52,018 nt of DNA from an uncultured Chromatiaceae bacterium (GCA_945787615.1 CALZJI010000152.1:1-52018), one strand, 5' to 3'. Numbered from the stretch's first letter, positions 7,933-18,690 are shown. The notes: a model not told the origin generated them from the letters alone. Translations and numbers: made by a program.

Positions 7933-9177
7933 TCAGGGCGCCTTGCGCAAAACAAGCGTACCGTTGGTTCCTCCAAAGCCAAAGGAGTTCGATAGCGCCA
8001 CGTTGATGGGCATCTTTCGCGCGGTACCCGGAACGTAATCCAGATCGCAGTCAGGATCCGCCGTAAATTGATTGATCGTGGGGGGGGCGACCTGGTCACG
8101 CAGCGCTAACGCACAGAAGATAGCTTCGATGCCGCCGGCCGCGCCCAACAAATGGCCTGTCATTGACTTCGTCGAGCTCATCGCAACTTTATAGGCATGA
8201 TCACCAAAACTTCGCTTAACAGCCAGCGTTTCGGCAATGTCGCCAACCGGTGTCGAGGTCCCATGGGCGTTGATATAGTCAACATCCTCGGTATTAACTC
8301 TCGCATTACGTAGCGCATTGTCCATACAGCGGCTCGCACCCTCTCCACCTTCTGAGGGCTGCGTCATGTGGTAGGCGTCACCGCTCATACCAAAGCCCAC
8401 GACTTCGGCGTATATCGTTGCGCCGCGCTTTTTGGCGTGCTCATATTCTTCCAGCACGACCACCCCGGCGCCATCACTTAGCACAAAACCATCACGGTCC
8501 TTATCCCATGGACGACTCGCCGTTTCCGGGTCATCGTTACGGGTCGATAATGCGCGCGCGGCGGCGAAACCACCGAGGCCGGTAGGTGAAGCTGCCATCT
8601 CCGCGCCGCCCGCTATCATCACATCCGCCTCGTTACGTTCGATGATACGCGCGGCTTCGCCAATGTTATGGGTGCCTGTTGTGCAAGCCGTTACGATGGC
8701 GATATTCGGCCCTTTCATCCCGTAAATAATCGAAAGATTCCCGGAGATCATGTTAATGATGTTGCTGGGTACAAAAAACGGTGAGATTTTACGAGGCCCC
8801 CCCTTTACGAGAGCGTCGTGGCCTTTTTCAATGCCAGTGATACCGCCGATACCCGAACCGATCGCCACACCAATGCGATGGTCGTTATGGTCAGTTACCT
8901 CCAGGCCTGAGTCTTCAACGGCCTCTTTCGCTGCGGCGATCCCATAGTGGATGAACGCATCCATCTTTTTCGCGTCTTTACGATTAATGTATTGCGTGAC
9001 ATCGAAACCCCACACAGAGCCGCCAAATCGTACGGTAAAATCTGAGACGTCGAAATGGGCAATTGGGCCAATGCCGCATTTTCCCGCTAATATGTTTTCC
9101 CAAGAATCGCGAACATTGAGGCCTACGGGCCCTACCATGCCCAGACCGGTTATTACTACACGTCTTTCACCACCCAC
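7933..9177 (-). CDS. fabF: beta-ketoacyl-ACP synthase II
   Basis: 414 residues, typical of FabF. The Cys-His-His triad is visible: C165 in TACTTGTH, H305 in NAHGTSTP and H342 in [11 protein letters not shown]. It elongates acyl-ACP with malonyl-ACP in the cytoplasm. The start is GTG at 9177 with AGGAGAAGG about 7 bases upstream. It lies 218 bases downstream of acpP; that gap holds a stem GCCGCT/AGCGGC (9349-9376, minus-strand reading) that could reduce read-through from the highly expressed acpP. Confidence 0.96.
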   Translation of the reverse strand: MGGERRVVITGLGMVGPVGLNVRDSWENILAGKCGIGPIAHFDVSDFTVRFGGSVWGFDVTQYINRKDAKKMDAFIHYGIAAAKEAVEDSGLEVTDHNDHRIGVAIGSGIGGITGIEKGHDALVKGGPRKISPFFVPSNIINMISGNLSIIYGMKGPNIAIVTACTTGTHNIGEAARIIERNEADVMIAGGAEMAASPTGLGGFAAARALSTRNDDPETASRPWDKDRDGFVLSDGAGVVVLEEYEHAKKRGATIYAEVVGFGMSGDAYHMTQPSEGGEGASRCMDNALRNARVNTEDVDYINAHGTSTPVGDIAETLAVKRSFGDHAYKVAMSSTKSMTGHLLGAAGGIEAIFCALALRDQVAPPTINQFTADPDCDLDYVPGTARKMPINVALSNSFGFGGTNGTLVLRKAP

Positions 9178-9348
9178 GGGACTACCTTCTCCTGGTAAAA
9201 CTATTTCTTGACTACAGAATTGCGATAATACGTTGAACGCTCGAACGACACGCTGTCCTTCGGACCTTACGCGCAGTATTTACACGTAAAGTGCGTGCGC
9301 GTTACCAAAATCTTTACGGCTTAGCGCTGCCAACCGTAGAAATGGCGA

Positions 9349-9376
9349 GCCGCTACCAGACAAGGCCGGCAGCGGC
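9349..9376 (-). promoter_or_regulatory. possible attenuating hairpin after acpP
   Basis: On the minus strand GCCGCT pairs with AGCGGC across a loop, 20-47 bases past the acpP stop. There is no following U-run, so it is not a clear intrinsic terminator. It could stabilise the acpP 3' end or reduce transcription into fabF. This rests on pairing and position only. Confidence 0.3.
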
Positions 9377-9395
9377 TTTCATAAGCAATTGCCAA

Positions 9396-9632
9396 CTATT
9401 TGATGTTGGCGTTGATATAGTCTATCGCTTGCTGAACAGTTGTTATTTTTTCTGCTTCTTCATCAGGTATTTCACACTCGAATTCTTCCTCGAGCGCCAT
9501 GACTAACTCTACAGTGTCTAACGAGTCTGCGCCAAGATCGTCTACAAAGGAGGATTCGCTGTTAACTTCCTCTTCCTTGACGCCAAGTTGCTCAACAACA
9601 ATCTTCTTGACGCGTTCCTCAACGTTACTCAT
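9396..9632 (-). CDS. acpP: acyl carrier protein
   Basis: 78 residues, highly acidic, with the phosphopantetheine attachment serine in [14 protein letters not shown] (S37). It carries acyl chains for fatty acid, lipid A and phospholipid synthesis. ATG at 9632 is preceded by GGGAGG about 11 bases upstream. It lies between fabG and fabF as in most gammaproteobacteria. Confidence 0.98.
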   Translation of the reverse strand: MSNVEERVKKIVVEQLGVKEEEVNSESSFVDDLGADSLDTVELVMALEEEFECEIPDEEAEKITTVQQAIDYINANIK

Positions 9633-9894
9633 AACTCTTTATGCCTCCCATCTATGGTAAAAGGGGTATCTCGAAAAGCCGCTAGTTTGTACTTTATTCA
9701 CTACCTACCTGTTTTTGATACGGGCTTCAATCCATTGCGTTACCCCGGCTATCTTCCAGGGTTGCCATCATATAACAAAAACACTCATCGGTGGTGATGC
9801 GCTCGCGGTCGGTATTGTAGTGAAAACGCAGCGGATATTCCAGCGACTCCTTCCAGGGCTTGGCCGAAAATCCGGTTCGCGATATTTATCCTTT

Positions 9895-10638
9895 TTAATT
9901 CATATACATACCACCATTAACGTGTATCGTTTCACCGGTAATGTACGCGGCTGCGGGTGATGCGAGAAACCCCACAGCGGCCGCCACCTCCTCAGCACGG
10001 CCCAATCGTGCTAACGGAATTTGCTGTAACAATGCCTCTCTTTGCCCCTCTGGCAGACCCCGAGTCATATCAGTATCAATAAAACCGGGGGCCACGGCGT
10101 TGACCGTAATGCCCCGCGACGCAACCTCTCGGGCCATGGACTTACTGAAGCCAATCAGCCCCGCCTTAGCTGAGGCATAGTTGGTCTGACCGGCGTTTCC
10201 ACTAAAACCCACTACGGAGGCTATGTTGATTATGCGCCCTTTACGCGACTTCATCATTCCGCGCAGGCAGGCTTTTGACAACCGGTAGACCGACGTTAAG
10301 TTTGTTTCTATGATATCCGTCCACTCCTCATCCTTCATACGCATCAACAAGTTATCGCGGGTTATCCCTGCATTATTGACTAAAATACCGGTGCTCCCAT
10401 AATCAGAAGCAATAGCGCTGATTAATGCATCGATAGATGCCAATTCGGTGACGTTCAACACTGCGCCGCGACCTGAGACGCCGTTTTCGCTTAAGTAGCT
10501 CGTTATTTTTTCCGCACCACTTTCTGTTGTGGCGGTTCCAATCACCGTAGCGCCGTGCCCCCCCAGCTCCAACGCAATGGCACGACCAATTCCTCGGCTC
10601 GCACCCGTAACTAGCGCAATTTCATTTTCTAATGGCAT
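9895..10638 (-). CDS. fabG: 3-oxoacyl-ACP reductase
   Basis: 247 residues from the ATG at 10638. I prefer this start over one 29 codons upstream because AAGGA lies about 9 bases before it and the Rossmann motif TGASRGIG then falls at 11-18 as in FabG. The catalytic set S141, Y154 and K158 is present (NYASAKAG). It reduces 3-oxoacyl-ACP with NADPH. The C-terminus TGETIHVNGGMYMN is typical. It follows fabD by about 40 bases; the 256-base gap before acpP likely carries an acpP promoter, though none stands out. Confidence 0.96.
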   Translation of the reverse strand: MPLENEIALVTGASRGIGRAIALELGGHGATVIGTATTESGAEKITSYLSENGVSGRGAVLNVTELASIDALISAIASDYGSTGILVNNAGITRDNLLMRMKDEEWTDIIETNLTSVYRLSKACLRGMMKSRKGRIINIASVVGFSGNAGQTNYASAKAGLIGFSKSMAREVASRGITVNAVAPGFIDTDMTRGLPEGQREALLQQIPLARLGRAEEVAAAVGFLASPAAAYITGETIHVNGGMYMN

Positions 10639-10678
10639 TATTTTCGTCCTTGCCTCTGAACAACGGTATATATCTTGG

Positions 10679-11614
10679 TTATATCTCCAAGGCGCTACGG
10701 GCTTTCTCCAGTGTCGCCGTATCATAGACGGGTAACGCCTGGAGATCGGGCGTAATCCGCTTGTTTAGTCCCGCGAGCACCTTACCTGGCCCGCATTCTA
10801 CGACGTGTGTCACCCCGCGGCGCCCCATTTCTCGGATAGTCTCCACCCACCGTACGGGGCTATAGAGTTGTTTTATTAACGCTTCTTTTATGTCCTCGGG
10901 CCTTTCACGAAGCGCGACGTCAACATTATTGATGACGGGGATTTCCGGCGATTTCATTTCAACGGTGTCGAGTAAGTTCGCCAAGCGATCGGCGGCGGGT
11001 TTCATCAATAGGCAGTGAGAAGGTACGCTTACCGGTAAGATAAGCGCCCGCTTTGCACCGCTTTCTTTGGCCTGATCCACAGCCCGGGTTACCGCTTCTT
11101 TGTGACCTGCAACAACGACCTGCCCAGGTGAGTTAAAATTCACTGCCGACACGACTTGCCCTTCTGCGGCTTTATCACACAATTCCACAACCGTATGATC
11201 GTCCAAGCCTAAGATAGCGGCCATCGCGCCCTGCCCAACCGGCACGGCCTCTTGCATGAAGCGACCGCGCTCCGCAACGACATTGACAGCTGCTTTGAAA
11301 TCGAGCGTACCCGCGCAAACTAACGCAGTATATTCGCCCAAACTGTGGCCTGCCAAAACATCCGGCTGGCCGTAACCCAGAGAACGCCATGCCCGCCATA
11401 CGGAAAACCCAGCGGCCAGCATCGCCGGTTGAGTAACGCGGGTATCATTAATCTCTGCTTCCGGGCCGTGTTGAACCAACTGCCATAGGTCGTAATCCAA
11501 AATCTCAGAAGCCTCGGCAAATGTTTGTTTTACATGGTTAAATTGATCGGACAATTCCGATAACATGGCGATGGATTGCGAGCCTTGGCCCGGAAATACA
11601 AATCCTAGTCTCAT
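10679..11614 (-). CDS. fabD: malonyl-CoA:ACP transacylase
   Basis: 311 residues. The nucleophile is S91 in AGHSLGEYTAL, with H200 in PSHCLLM, and the N-terminus FVFPGQGSQ is diagnostic. It moves malonyl from CoA to ACP. It follows fabH after a 222-base gap (11615-11836) that is AT-rich near 11760-11800 and could hold a promoter, but I cannot define one. Confidence 0.96.
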   Translation of the reverse strand: MRLGFVFPGQGSQSIAMLSELSDQFNHVKQTFAEASEILDYDLWQLVQHGPEAEINDTRVTQPAMLAAGFSVWRAWRSLGYGQPDVLAGHSLGEYTALVCAGTLDFKAAVNVVAERGRFMQEAVPVGQGAMAAILGLDDHTVVELCDKAAEGQVVSAVNFNSPGQVVVAGHKEAVTRAVDQAKESGAKRALILPVSVPSHCLLMKPAADRLANLLDTVEMKSPEIPVINNVDVALRERPEDIKEALIKQLYSPVRWVETIREMGRRGVTHVVECGPGKVLAGLNKRITPDLQALPVYDTATLEKARSALEI

Positions 11615-11836
11615 TGTCTAAAATTTCCCCGTCGTCTCGAAATCATCGTCGACCGGTTTCCGAACGTACCGTGTTGAGCCCGCGTATTTCTTTTTGTCGC
11701 TGCAAAGTAGCCTCTCACAACTAACGGTTAGAAAATCTCTTAAGCCTTCCAAACAACTGGAAAAAGAGTGAATTTAAAAACTTTTTTGTTTTTTGTGGGA
11801 GAAAGCACAACACAACGCGCCGAAGTGATTCATTTG

Positions 11837-12805
11837 CTAGTACTTAACCAGGGCCGAGCCCCAGGTAAACCCACCACCAAAGGCCTCTAATAATAGCATG
11901 TCACCTTGTTTCACCCGCCCGTCTCTAACGGCCACGTCCAAGGCCAGCGGCACCGACGCCGCCGACGTGTTGCCATGCTCAGAAACGGTAAGAATAACGC
12001 GATCCATGGACATTTTTAATTTTTTTGCCGTCGCGGCGATAATACGCGTATTGGCTTGATGCGGTATCAGCCAGTCGATGTCGCTTTCAGCGAGGCCGTT
12101 GGCGGCGAGCGTTTCATCGACAATACGCCCTAGAGTATTAACCGCCATTTTAAACACTTCTTTGCCCTCCATTTGGATGTACGCTTCACCGTTTTGGACG
12201 GCATCGTACCCTTGCGAGATGCCCTTTGGTACGTGCAGCAACTCCTCGAATTGGCCGTCAGCATGAAGGTGCGTCGATAGAACGCCTGGAGTGTCCGATT
12301 CTTTGAGTATGACGGCGCCAGCACCGTCGCCAAACAATACGCAGGTGCGCCGGTCAGTCCAATCGATGATACGAGACAACGTCTCTGCGCCAATCACTAA
12401 GGCGCACTTCGCACTACCGGTCTTGATGAATTTATCAGCAACGGACAAGGCATAAATAAACCCCGTGCAAACGGCCTGAACATCAAACGCGGGCGTACCG
12501 TGAATGTCGAGACGCTGCTGCAACAAACAGGCCGTACTGGGAAACACTTTATCGGGCGTGGTCGTTGCAACAACGATAAGATCGATATCTCGATTTTTGA
12601 TGCCCGCCGAGTCGATAGCGCTGTTAGCGGCCACCTCCGCTAGATCGCATGTGGTTTCACCGTCAGCGGCGACGTGTCGCTTGCGAATACCCGTTCGGTC
12701 GGCAATCCATTCGTCCGTGGTATCAACCAGTTTTTCCAAATCGGCGTTGCTAACGACTTTCTCTGGCAGAAACCCTCCCGTTCCTACGATTCGGGAGAAC
12801 TTCAA
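11837..12805 (-). CDS. fabH: beta-ketoacyl-ACP synthase III
   Basis: 322 residues. The Cys-His-Asn triad is seen as C113 ([10 protein letters not shown]), H249 (IPHQANTRI) and N279 (EHGNTSAAS). It condenses acetyl-CoA with malonyl-ACP to start fatty acid synthesis. It opens with TTG, overlapping the plsX TGA by 4 bases (TTGA), with GAGAGG about 8 bases upstream, so it is translationally coupled to plsX. Confidence 0.96.
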   Translation of the reverse strand: MKFSRIVGTGGFLPEKVVSNADLEKLVDTTDEWIADRTGIRKRHVAADGETTCDLAEVAANSAIDSAGIKNRDIDLIVVATTTPDKVFPSTACLLQQRLDIHGTPAFDVQAVCTGFIYALSVADKFIKTGSAKCALVIGAETLSRIIDWTDRRTCVLFGDGAGAVILKESDTPGVLSTHLHADGQFEELLHVPKGISQGYDAVQNGEAYIQMEGKEVFKMAVNTLGRIVDETLAANGLAESDIDWLIPHQANTRIIAATAKKLKMSMDRVILTVSEHGNTSAASVPLALDVAVRDGRVKQGDMLLLEAFGGGFTWGSALVKY

Positions 12806-13824
12806 CCTGTGCGCCTCTCTTGTAATAACGTTTCGAGTTGCGTACTGATACGTTGCGGCACGGCTTTTTCAACTTCCAACATCGCTTCTTTGATAGCGTT
12901 GCCGAAGGCTAGCGTATCAGCGCCACCGTGACTTTTTATCACAATCCCCTGCAATCCTACGAAGCTGGCGCCGTTATATCGTCGCGGGTCAATCCGTCGC
13001 CGGAAAGCTTTTAACACAGGGAGCGCGACGACCGCCGCAAACCGACTAAACAGATTGCGCTGGAATTCTTCCTTCATGAAGTGGGTAATCATTTTTGCTA
13101 CGCCCTCACTGGTTTTTAAGGCGACGTTTCCAACAAAACCATCGCAAACAACCACATCTACCGAGCCTCGATAGATATCGTCGCCTTCTACAAATCCCGC
13201 ATAGTTAATATTGCTATCAGCTAAAAGGGTCGCGGCCTCCTTGACCTGTTCGTTGCCCTTTATTTCCTCTTCACCAATGTTGAGCAATCCCACCGTGGGT
13301 GAAGGTTTGTTTTCAACGGCTTCCGTTAACACGGATCCCATCAGGGCAAACTGCACCAAGTGTTCGGCGCGCGTATCCACATTCGCCCCTAGATCGAGCA
13401 TGTGGATCTGACCCCTCATGGTTGGCAGCGTCGAAACGATAGCCGGCCTATCGATACCGGGCAGCGTTTTCAGCACATACCTGGCGGTGGCCATCAAGGC
13501 ACCCGTGTTCCCCGCACTAACGCACGCTTGTACTACGCCTTCTTTAACCAAATTGATCGCCACGCGCATGGACGAATCTTTCTTCCCACGCAACGCTTGA
13601 GAAGGAAGCTCATCCATCTCAACCGTCTGCGTGGTATGCCGAATCGTTAGCGCCCCCCCCACATTGGCGTTGCGCTTACGCAGCTCCAGCATTATCAGCT
13701 CTTGGTTACCAACTAAGTGTAACGCTAGATCGGGGTATTTCGCTATGGCATCGAGAGCAGCTGGAATTACGACACTGGGGCCAAAATCCCCACCCATGGC
13801 GTCCAGAGAGATCGATACGCTCAA
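12802..13824 (-). CDS. plsX: phosphate acyltransferase PlsX
   Basis: 340 residues. It begins [13 protein letters not shown], the family N-terminus, and has GNTGALMA and the C-terminal [11 protein letters not shown]. It makes acyl-phosphate from acyl-ACP for phospholipid synthesis at the membrane surface. The start is TTG at 13824 with AAGGGCG upstream; it follows the rpmF stop by 3 bases, so the two are coupled. This is one of several non-ATG starts in the block. Confidence 0.95.
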   Translation of the reverse strand: MSVSISLDAMGGDFGPSVVIPAALDAIAKYPDLALHLVGNQELIMLELRKRNANVGGALTIRHTTQTVEMDELPSQALRGKKDSSMRVAINLVKEGVVQACVSAGNTGALMATARYVLKTLPGIDRPAIVSTLPTMRGQIHMLDLGANVDTRAEHLVQFALMGSVLTEAVENKPSPTVGLLNIGEEEIKGNEQVKEAATLLADSNINYAGFVEGDDIYRGSVDVVVCDGFVGNVALKTSEGVAKMITHFMKEEFQRNLFSRFAAVVALPVLKAFRRRIDPRRYNGASFVGLQGIVIKSHGGADTLAFGNAIKEAMLEVEKAVPQRISTQLETLLQERRTG

Positions 13825-13827
13825 ACT

Positions 13828-14007
13828 TTAATCGCCCTTTGTCTCAATGACTTTGCGTCCTCGGTAGTAACCGTCTGAACTCACGTGGTGACGACGGTGG
13901 GTTTCGCCGCTCTCTCGGTCAATGGACAACGTGGGCGTCGTGAGGGAATCATGCGCGCGGCGCATGCCACGTTTAGATGGTGACTTTTTATTTTGTTGCA
14001 CAGCCAT
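13828..14007 (-). CDS. rpmF: 50S ribosomal protein L32
   Basis: 59 residues, read directly from the minus strand. It begins [20 protein letters not shown] and contains [18 protein letters not shown], which fit L32 of gammaproteobacteria that lack the zinc cysteines. ATG at 14007 has AGGAGA about 7 bases upstream. It sits between yceD and plsX as expected. It is too short to appear in many ORF scans. Confidence 0.96.
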   Translation of the reverse strand: MAVQQNKKSPSKRGMRRAHDSLTTPTLSIDRESGETHRRHHVSSDGYYRGRKVIETKGD

Positions 14008-14241
14008 TATGACTTCTCCTGTTGTAACAATCCCTAACGTTTAAAACCTCTTTTGCCACGATTAGCGCGCTTGGTGACACGCTTTCGCGGGTATCCTGGT
14101 ATCAATATGCCTTTGCTGTGCTAGTCCGATGAGGCATGCGCTCCGCCCCTCACCTCAATGCTCACACAATAGCAAGACAAAGATCATCCACCCAGGCCGG
14201 TTGTTCTCACTGGCCTTGGACATCATTTTAAAATACTTAAT
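14008..14241 (-). other. yceD-rpmF spacer
   Basis: A 234-base spacer, longer than usual between these genes. It contains an imperfect stem AGGCCGGT/ACTGGCCT near 14196-14220, close after the yceD stop on the minus strand. It may also hold an rpmF promoter, but no consensus is clear. No small ORF with a ribosome-binding site was found. Confidence 0.35.
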
Positions 14242-14757
14242 CTATTTCGCTAATTTAAGGTCAGCCAGCACCGCAAATGGATTTTCGCGACCGGGACTTT
14301 GCGACGTTAATTCCGCCTCACTGGGCAACACTGAAGAACACACGCCCTCCGGATGCTTGGCAATATCGGGCAAGCTTAGTATCAGTTCGTCCTCGACAAG
14401 ATCAAACAACGAAAGCGTTTCCCTGTCTACGATGCATGGTTCGTAGCCTTCCGGCACTCGATTCGCTTGTTCGTCTGTTCTAACTATCGCCACAGACACG
14501 TCGACATCAAGCACCAGCGGCATATCTTCCATGCAACGCTGACACTGTACGGCGACTTCGCCTTTAATGGTACCGGCGATATAGCGAATCCCTTGTTCGT
14601 CAACGCCAAACTTCAGGTTCGCCTCAATTGCCCCCTGCGAGTGTCTCACCAAAGATGATAACCGCTTTAATTCCGACACCTGGATGCGAAGACATCGAGA
14701 CTGACCTCTTTCGGCAAGGACAAATGGATCAATAGCCCGCTGCTTATCTTTGGACAT
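14242..14757 (-). CDS. yceD: YceD (DUF177) 23S rRNA accumulation protein
   Basis: 171 residues, DUF177 family. The VQCQRCME segment and the acidic stretch DLVEDELILSLP are family features. It is required for normal 23S rRNA levels in E. coli, though the mechanism is not settled. Its place upstream of rpmF is strongly conserved. It is the first gene of the leftward block. Confidence 0.9.
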   Translation of the reverse strand: MSKDKQRAIDPFVLAERGQSRCLRIQVSELKRLSSLVRHSQGAIEANLKFGVDEQGIRYIAGTIKGEVAVQCQRCMEDMPLVLDVDVSVAIVRTDEQANRVPEGYEPCIVDRETLSLFDLVEDELILSLPDIAKHPEGVCSSVLPSEAELTSQSPGRENPFAVLADLKLAK

Positions 14758-15203
14758 AACCGCAAAATCATATAATTATCGTAGCGTGGTGTCAAAATTT
14801 GATGATTTTCAACACGTGCGGAGTGATTATGGCTTGACTTCGAGCGAGGATTCCCGTACATACCGGGGAGCGAGTACGGCCTTGCTTCTTGCTCCTAATC
14901 GTACCGGGTCTGTCCGCGCGATCGTACCGGGTCTGTACGCGCGCATCATACTGGAGATTGTTCTAACACGATTTTTTCGACGCGCGGTGGACCTTGACAG
15001 CCGGTCCACCGGGATGTAAGAAACGCGATCCAAAACAAAAAGCTAAACAATGCGGTTGCGGATAGTATTGCGCACCGACATAATGGCATTTGTATGTTGA
15101 CTTTTACGATGTAACACTGAACTGGGGGAATTCTACACGCGTAAACCAGATTGCATTAAGGACAGCCCCGTTTTCGTAACCTAACGAATTAAATGGAAAA
15201 AAT
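14758..15203. other. divergent intergenic region yceD / pycA
   Basis: 446 bases between divergent genes, presumably carrying both promoters. It holds a 23-bp tandem duplication (14898-14943) and a hairpin formed by CGGTGGAC (14985-14992) and GGTCCACCG (15003-15011). A TTGACT at about 15098 is a possible -35 for pycA but no good -10 follows. No small gene was seen. In Pseudomonas a LysR-type gene often lies beside pycA; it is absent here. Confidence 0.45.
14898..14943. repeat. 23-bp tandem duplication
   Basis: Two adjacent 23-base units, 14898-14920 and 14921-14943, differ at one base. Each reads ATCGTACCGGGTCTGT and ends CGCGCG. They lie in the divergent yceD/pycA control region, so they could be duplicated regulator sites or a recent slippage event. 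Confidence 0.8.
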
Positions 15204-16625
15204 TTGACCATAAAGAAAGTTCTCATAGCCAATCGCGGCGAAATCGCCGTGCGGATTGTAAGAGCATGTGCAGAGATGGGCATCAAATCGGTGGCGGTAT
15301 ACACCGATTCGGACCAACATTCCCTCCACGTTAAAAAAGCAGACGAAGCCTACAACATTGGACCCGCCTCGGTAGCGGGCTACCTGAACGCCCACCGCAT
15401 TGCGAACCTGGCGGTTGCCACGGGGTGTGATGCCGTCCATCCCGGCTATGGATTCCTTTCCGAAAACCCACAGCTTCCGGATATATGCAAACGACGCCGC
15501 ATACGCTTTATAGGGCCCAGTGCGACGGTCATTCGCCGGATGGGAGATAAAATCGCCGCTCGCCAAGCGATGATTGAAGCCGGAATCCCGGTCACGCCCG
15601 GTAGCGAAGGCAACGTTAACGACGTAGCGGAGGCCTTGGTTTGCGCGGAACAAATCGGCTACCCTGTCATGCTGAAAGCGACTTCCGGTGGTGGCGGCCG
15701 CGGCATTCGCCGATGTAGCGACGCCGCGGACCTAAAAAGGAATTACGACCGCGTGGTCTCGGAAGCCACAAAAGCCTTTGGTAGCGCCGAAGTCTTTTTA
15801 GAGAAATGTATCGATAATCCACTTCACATTGAAGTGCAAATACTTGCCGATAGCCATGGCAACGTGATTCACCTTTTCGAGCGTGACTGCTCTATTCAGC
15901 GCCGCCACCAGAAACTCATCGAAATTGCACCCTCACCTCAAATCGACAATACCCTACGCAAGAAACTAGGTGGGTGGGCCGTGGCAGCCGCCAAAGCTGT
16001 GGAGTACGAAAACGCCGGCACTGTGGAATTTCTCGTCGACAAGGACAAAAACTGCTATTTCATGGAGATGAATACGCGACTACAGGTCGAGCATCCTATT
16101 ACGGAACAAATTACGGGCATCGATATAGTGCGCGAGCAAATCCGCGTCGCCTCTGGCCTAAAGCTCTCTTATCAACAGAAAGATGTGAAAAAACGCGGTT
16201 ACGCGATGGAGTTTCGTATCAACGCCGAAGACCCAAGAAACGACTTCTTACCCAGCTTCGGTCGAATAACGCGCTATTTTGCCCCCGGTGGGCCGGGCGT
16301 GCGTACCGACGGCGCAATCTATACCGGTTACGAGATTCCGCCATACTACGATTCGCTGTGCGCAAAATTGACCGTATGGGCATTAACCTGGGATGAATTG
16401 TTAGACCGGGCCAATCGTGCGCTGAACGATATAGCGGTGTACGGCATTAAAACCACTATCCCCTACCATCTGGAAATCATCAAATCGCCTGAGTTTCGGG
16501 CGGCGAGGTTTGACACCAGTTTCGTCGAAACCCACCCGGAACTGGTCAATTATTCAATTCGCCGACCCGCTCGAGAGCTGGCCGCAGCCATTGCCGCGGG
16601 TATTGCCGCCCACATGAGGCATTAG
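15204..16625 (+). CDS. pycA: pyruvate carboxylase subunit A (biotin carboxylase)
   Basis: 473 residues of biotin carboxylase type: an N-terminal domain starting VLIANRGEIAVRIVRAC, an ATP-grasp domain with KATSGGGGRGIR and EMNTRLQVEHPITE, and a C-terminal domain. It carboxylates the biotin carried by PycB. The start is TTG at 15204; no ATG fits, and the sequence from TTG matches the family. I call it PycA rather than AccC because pycB follows, no accB is present, and the order matches the Pseudomonas two-subunit enzyme. The gap to pycB is 183 bases. Confidence 0.88.
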   Translation: MTIKKVLIANRGEIAVRIVRACAEMGIKSVAVYTDSDQHSLHVKKADEAYNIGPASVAGYLNAHRIANLAVATGCDAVHPGYGFLSENPQLPDICKRRRIRFIGPSATVIRRMGDKIAARQAMIEAGIPVTPGSEGNVNDVAEALVCAEQIGYPVMLKATSGGGGRGIRRCSDAADLKRNYDRVVSEATKAFGSAEVFLEKCIDNPLHIEVQILADSHGNVIHLFERDCSIQRRHQKLIEIAPSPQIDNTLRKKLGGWAVAAAKAVEYENAGTVEFLVDKDKNCYFMEMNTRLQVEHPITEQITGIDIVREQIRVASGLKLSYQQKDVKKRGYAMEFRINAEDPRNDFLPSFGRITRYFAPGGPGVRTDGAIYTGYEIPPYYDSLCAKLTVWALTWDELLDRANRALNDIAVYGIKTTIPYHLEIIKSPEFRAARFDTSFVETHPELVNYSIRRPARELAAAIAAGIAAHMRH

Positions 16626-16808
16626 CACGATTTTGCTATGGCGGTAACGATCGATTCGAATGCACGTAATTGCACACTCAAGAGAGCTCGAAATTGTCGA
16701 CACCTCGAAAATCGCTGTTTGCGAAAGCGAAGACGAGAAGCCGTTTATCAGTCCCAGCAACGCAGGACCATTAATCATCGTTTTGTCAACCACGAACGAG
16801 ACTGAGCC

Positions 16809-18629
16809 ATGTCAAAGATCCAGATAACCGACACAATTTTACGTGACGCGCATCAGTCACTGATTGCAACACGCATGAGAACTGAAGACATGCTTCCCAT
16901 CTGCGGGAAGCTGGATGAAGTGGGTTTCTGGTCATTAGAAGTGTGGGGGGGCGCGACGTTTGATGCGTGCTTACGGTTCCTTAAAGAGGACCCATGGGAG
17001 CGGCTACGCCGCTTACGCAGCGCGCTGCCTAACACGCGTTTACAGATGTTATTGCGGGGGCAAAATCTTCTTGGCTATCGCCATTACTCTGATGATGTCG
17101 TAAGCGCTTTTGTTCGATGCGCTGCTGACAACGGCGTCGATGTGTTTAGAATTTTTGATGCCTTAAATGACGTACGCAACTTTCGCGTTTCCGTCGAGGC
17201 GGTCAAGGCAGCAGGAAAACACGCACAGGGCGCTATATCGTACACGACCAGCCCCGTTCACGGCACACCACAGTTTGTGAATATGGCAAAGCAACTCCAG
17301 AGCATGGGGTGTGACAGTATCGCGATAAAAGATATGGCGGGCCTGCTAACGCCCGCTGCCACCGCGGAGCTTGTCATCGCGCTAAAAGAAGTTATAACAG
17401 TCCCACTACAACTCCATAGTCACGCCACCACCGGTTTAGCCAGTATGTGCCAACATAAAGCGGTAGAACTCGGCTGCGATAGAATCGACACGGCCATATC
17501 TACCTTTTCTGGCGGAACAAGCCACCCTCCCACCGAGACTATGGTAGCAGCGTTCCGAGGAACCCCCTATGACACGGGATTGGACCTAACGCTCCTCCAA
17601 GAAATCGGCTATTACTTCTACGAGGTTCGGAAGAAATATAGAGCATTTGAGAGCGAGTTCACTGGTATCGACACACGTGTGCAAGTCAATCAGATCCCTG
17701 GCGGTATGATCTCCAATTTGGCCAACCAATTACGTGAACAAGGCGCGCTGGAACGAATGAACGACGTGCTAAACGAGATCCCGCGTGTACGCGAGGACTT
17801 GGGGTATCCCCCACTCGTGACCCCTACTTCGCAGATTGTTGGAACGCAAGCGGTGTTGAACGTGTTAACGGGTGCGCGATACAAAAACATTACCAACGAA
17901 GTGAAATACTACCTGCAAGGACGATACGGAAAGGCGCCGGGAACGGTCAATTCAATAGTCAGACAACAAGCTATTGGCAACGAAGACGTGATAGACTGCC
18001 GTCCGGCTGACTTATTGCGCAACGAAATGGAATCGCTACAAGAAGAAATTGGCGCACGTGCAAAGTCGGAAGAAGACGTGCTCTCGTACGCAATGTTTCC
18101 CGAAGTTGGCCGTAAATTTCTCGAAGAGCGAGAAGCGGGCACGCTTATTCCGGAACCGTTGGAACCATTAAGCGGGGGCGCTGAATTCTGCGGACCCTCC
18201 CCTGTCGAGTTCAACGTTACGATGCACGGAGAGACATATCACATCAAGGTGACAGGAACGGGGCACAAGACTCAAAATCAGCGCCCCTTTTATTTATCGG
18301 TCGACGGTGTGCCTGAGGAAATCTTGGTGGAAACGCTGGATGAGATGTTTATCGGGGGCGAAGAAGGGGGCGCTACCGGTCAAGCTAAAGGGAGCAAGCG
18401 GCCGAAAGCCAAACAGCCGGGTGATGTGACTGCGTCAATGCCGGGAACGATAGTCGACGTGTTAGTAAAGGAAGGTGACGAGGTCAAAGAAGGCGACCCG
18501 GTTTTAATAACGGAGGCCATGAAGATGGAAACGGAAGTCCAGGCGCCGATCTCCGGTAAAGTGGTGGCCGTTAATGTTAGCAAGGGGGACAGTGTCAATC
18601 CCGATGAGACATTGGTCGAAATAGACTAA
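16809..18629 (+). CDS. pycB: pyruvate carboxylase subunit B / oxaloacetate decarboxylase alpha type
   Basis: 606 residues: a carboxyltransferase TIM barrel starting ITDTILRDAHQSLIATRMRTE, a conserved PYC/OADA domain, a flexible linker (about 515-540, rich in G, K and A), and a biotinyl domain with EAMKMETE (K572 biotinylated). It transfers CO2 from biotin to pyruvate to form oxaloacetate for anaplerosis. The membrane beta and gamma subunits of the sodium-pump decarboxylase are not next to it, which favours a soluble carboxylase. Confidence 0.9.
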   Translation: MSKIQITDTILRDAHQSLIATRMRTEDMLPICGKLDEVGFWSLEVWGGATFDACLRFLKEDPWERLRRLRSALPNTRLQMLLRGQNLLGYRHYSDDVVSAFVRCAADNGVDVFRIFDALNDVRNFRVSVEAVKAAGKHAQGAISYTTSPVHGTPQFVNMAKQLQSMGCDSIAIKDMAGLLTPAATAELVIALKEVITVPLQLHSHATTGLASMCQHKAVELGCDRIDTAISTFSGGTSHPPTETMVAAFRGTPYDTGLDLTLLQEIGYYFYEVRKKYRAFESEFTGIDTRVQVNQIPGGMISNLANQLREQGALERMNDVLNEIPRVREDLGYPPLVTPTSQIVGTQAVLNVLTGARYKNITNEVKYYLQGRYGKAPGTVNSIVRQQAIGNEDVIDCRPADLLRNEMESLQEEIGARAKSEEDVLSYAMFPEVGRKFLEEREAGTLIPEPLEPLSGGAEFCGPSPVEFNVTMHGETYHIKVTGTGHKTQNQRPFYLSVDGVPEEILVETLDEMFIGGEEGGATGQAKGSKRPKAKQPGDVTASMPGTIVDVLVKEGDEVKEGDPVLITEAMKMETEVQAPISGKVVAVNVSKGDSVNPDETLVEID

Positions 18630-18690
18630 CTAAAGGTGATCCGCGGTCAATAGCCTGGTCACGCCATCGTGTTATTTCTCTTCCGAGTTA

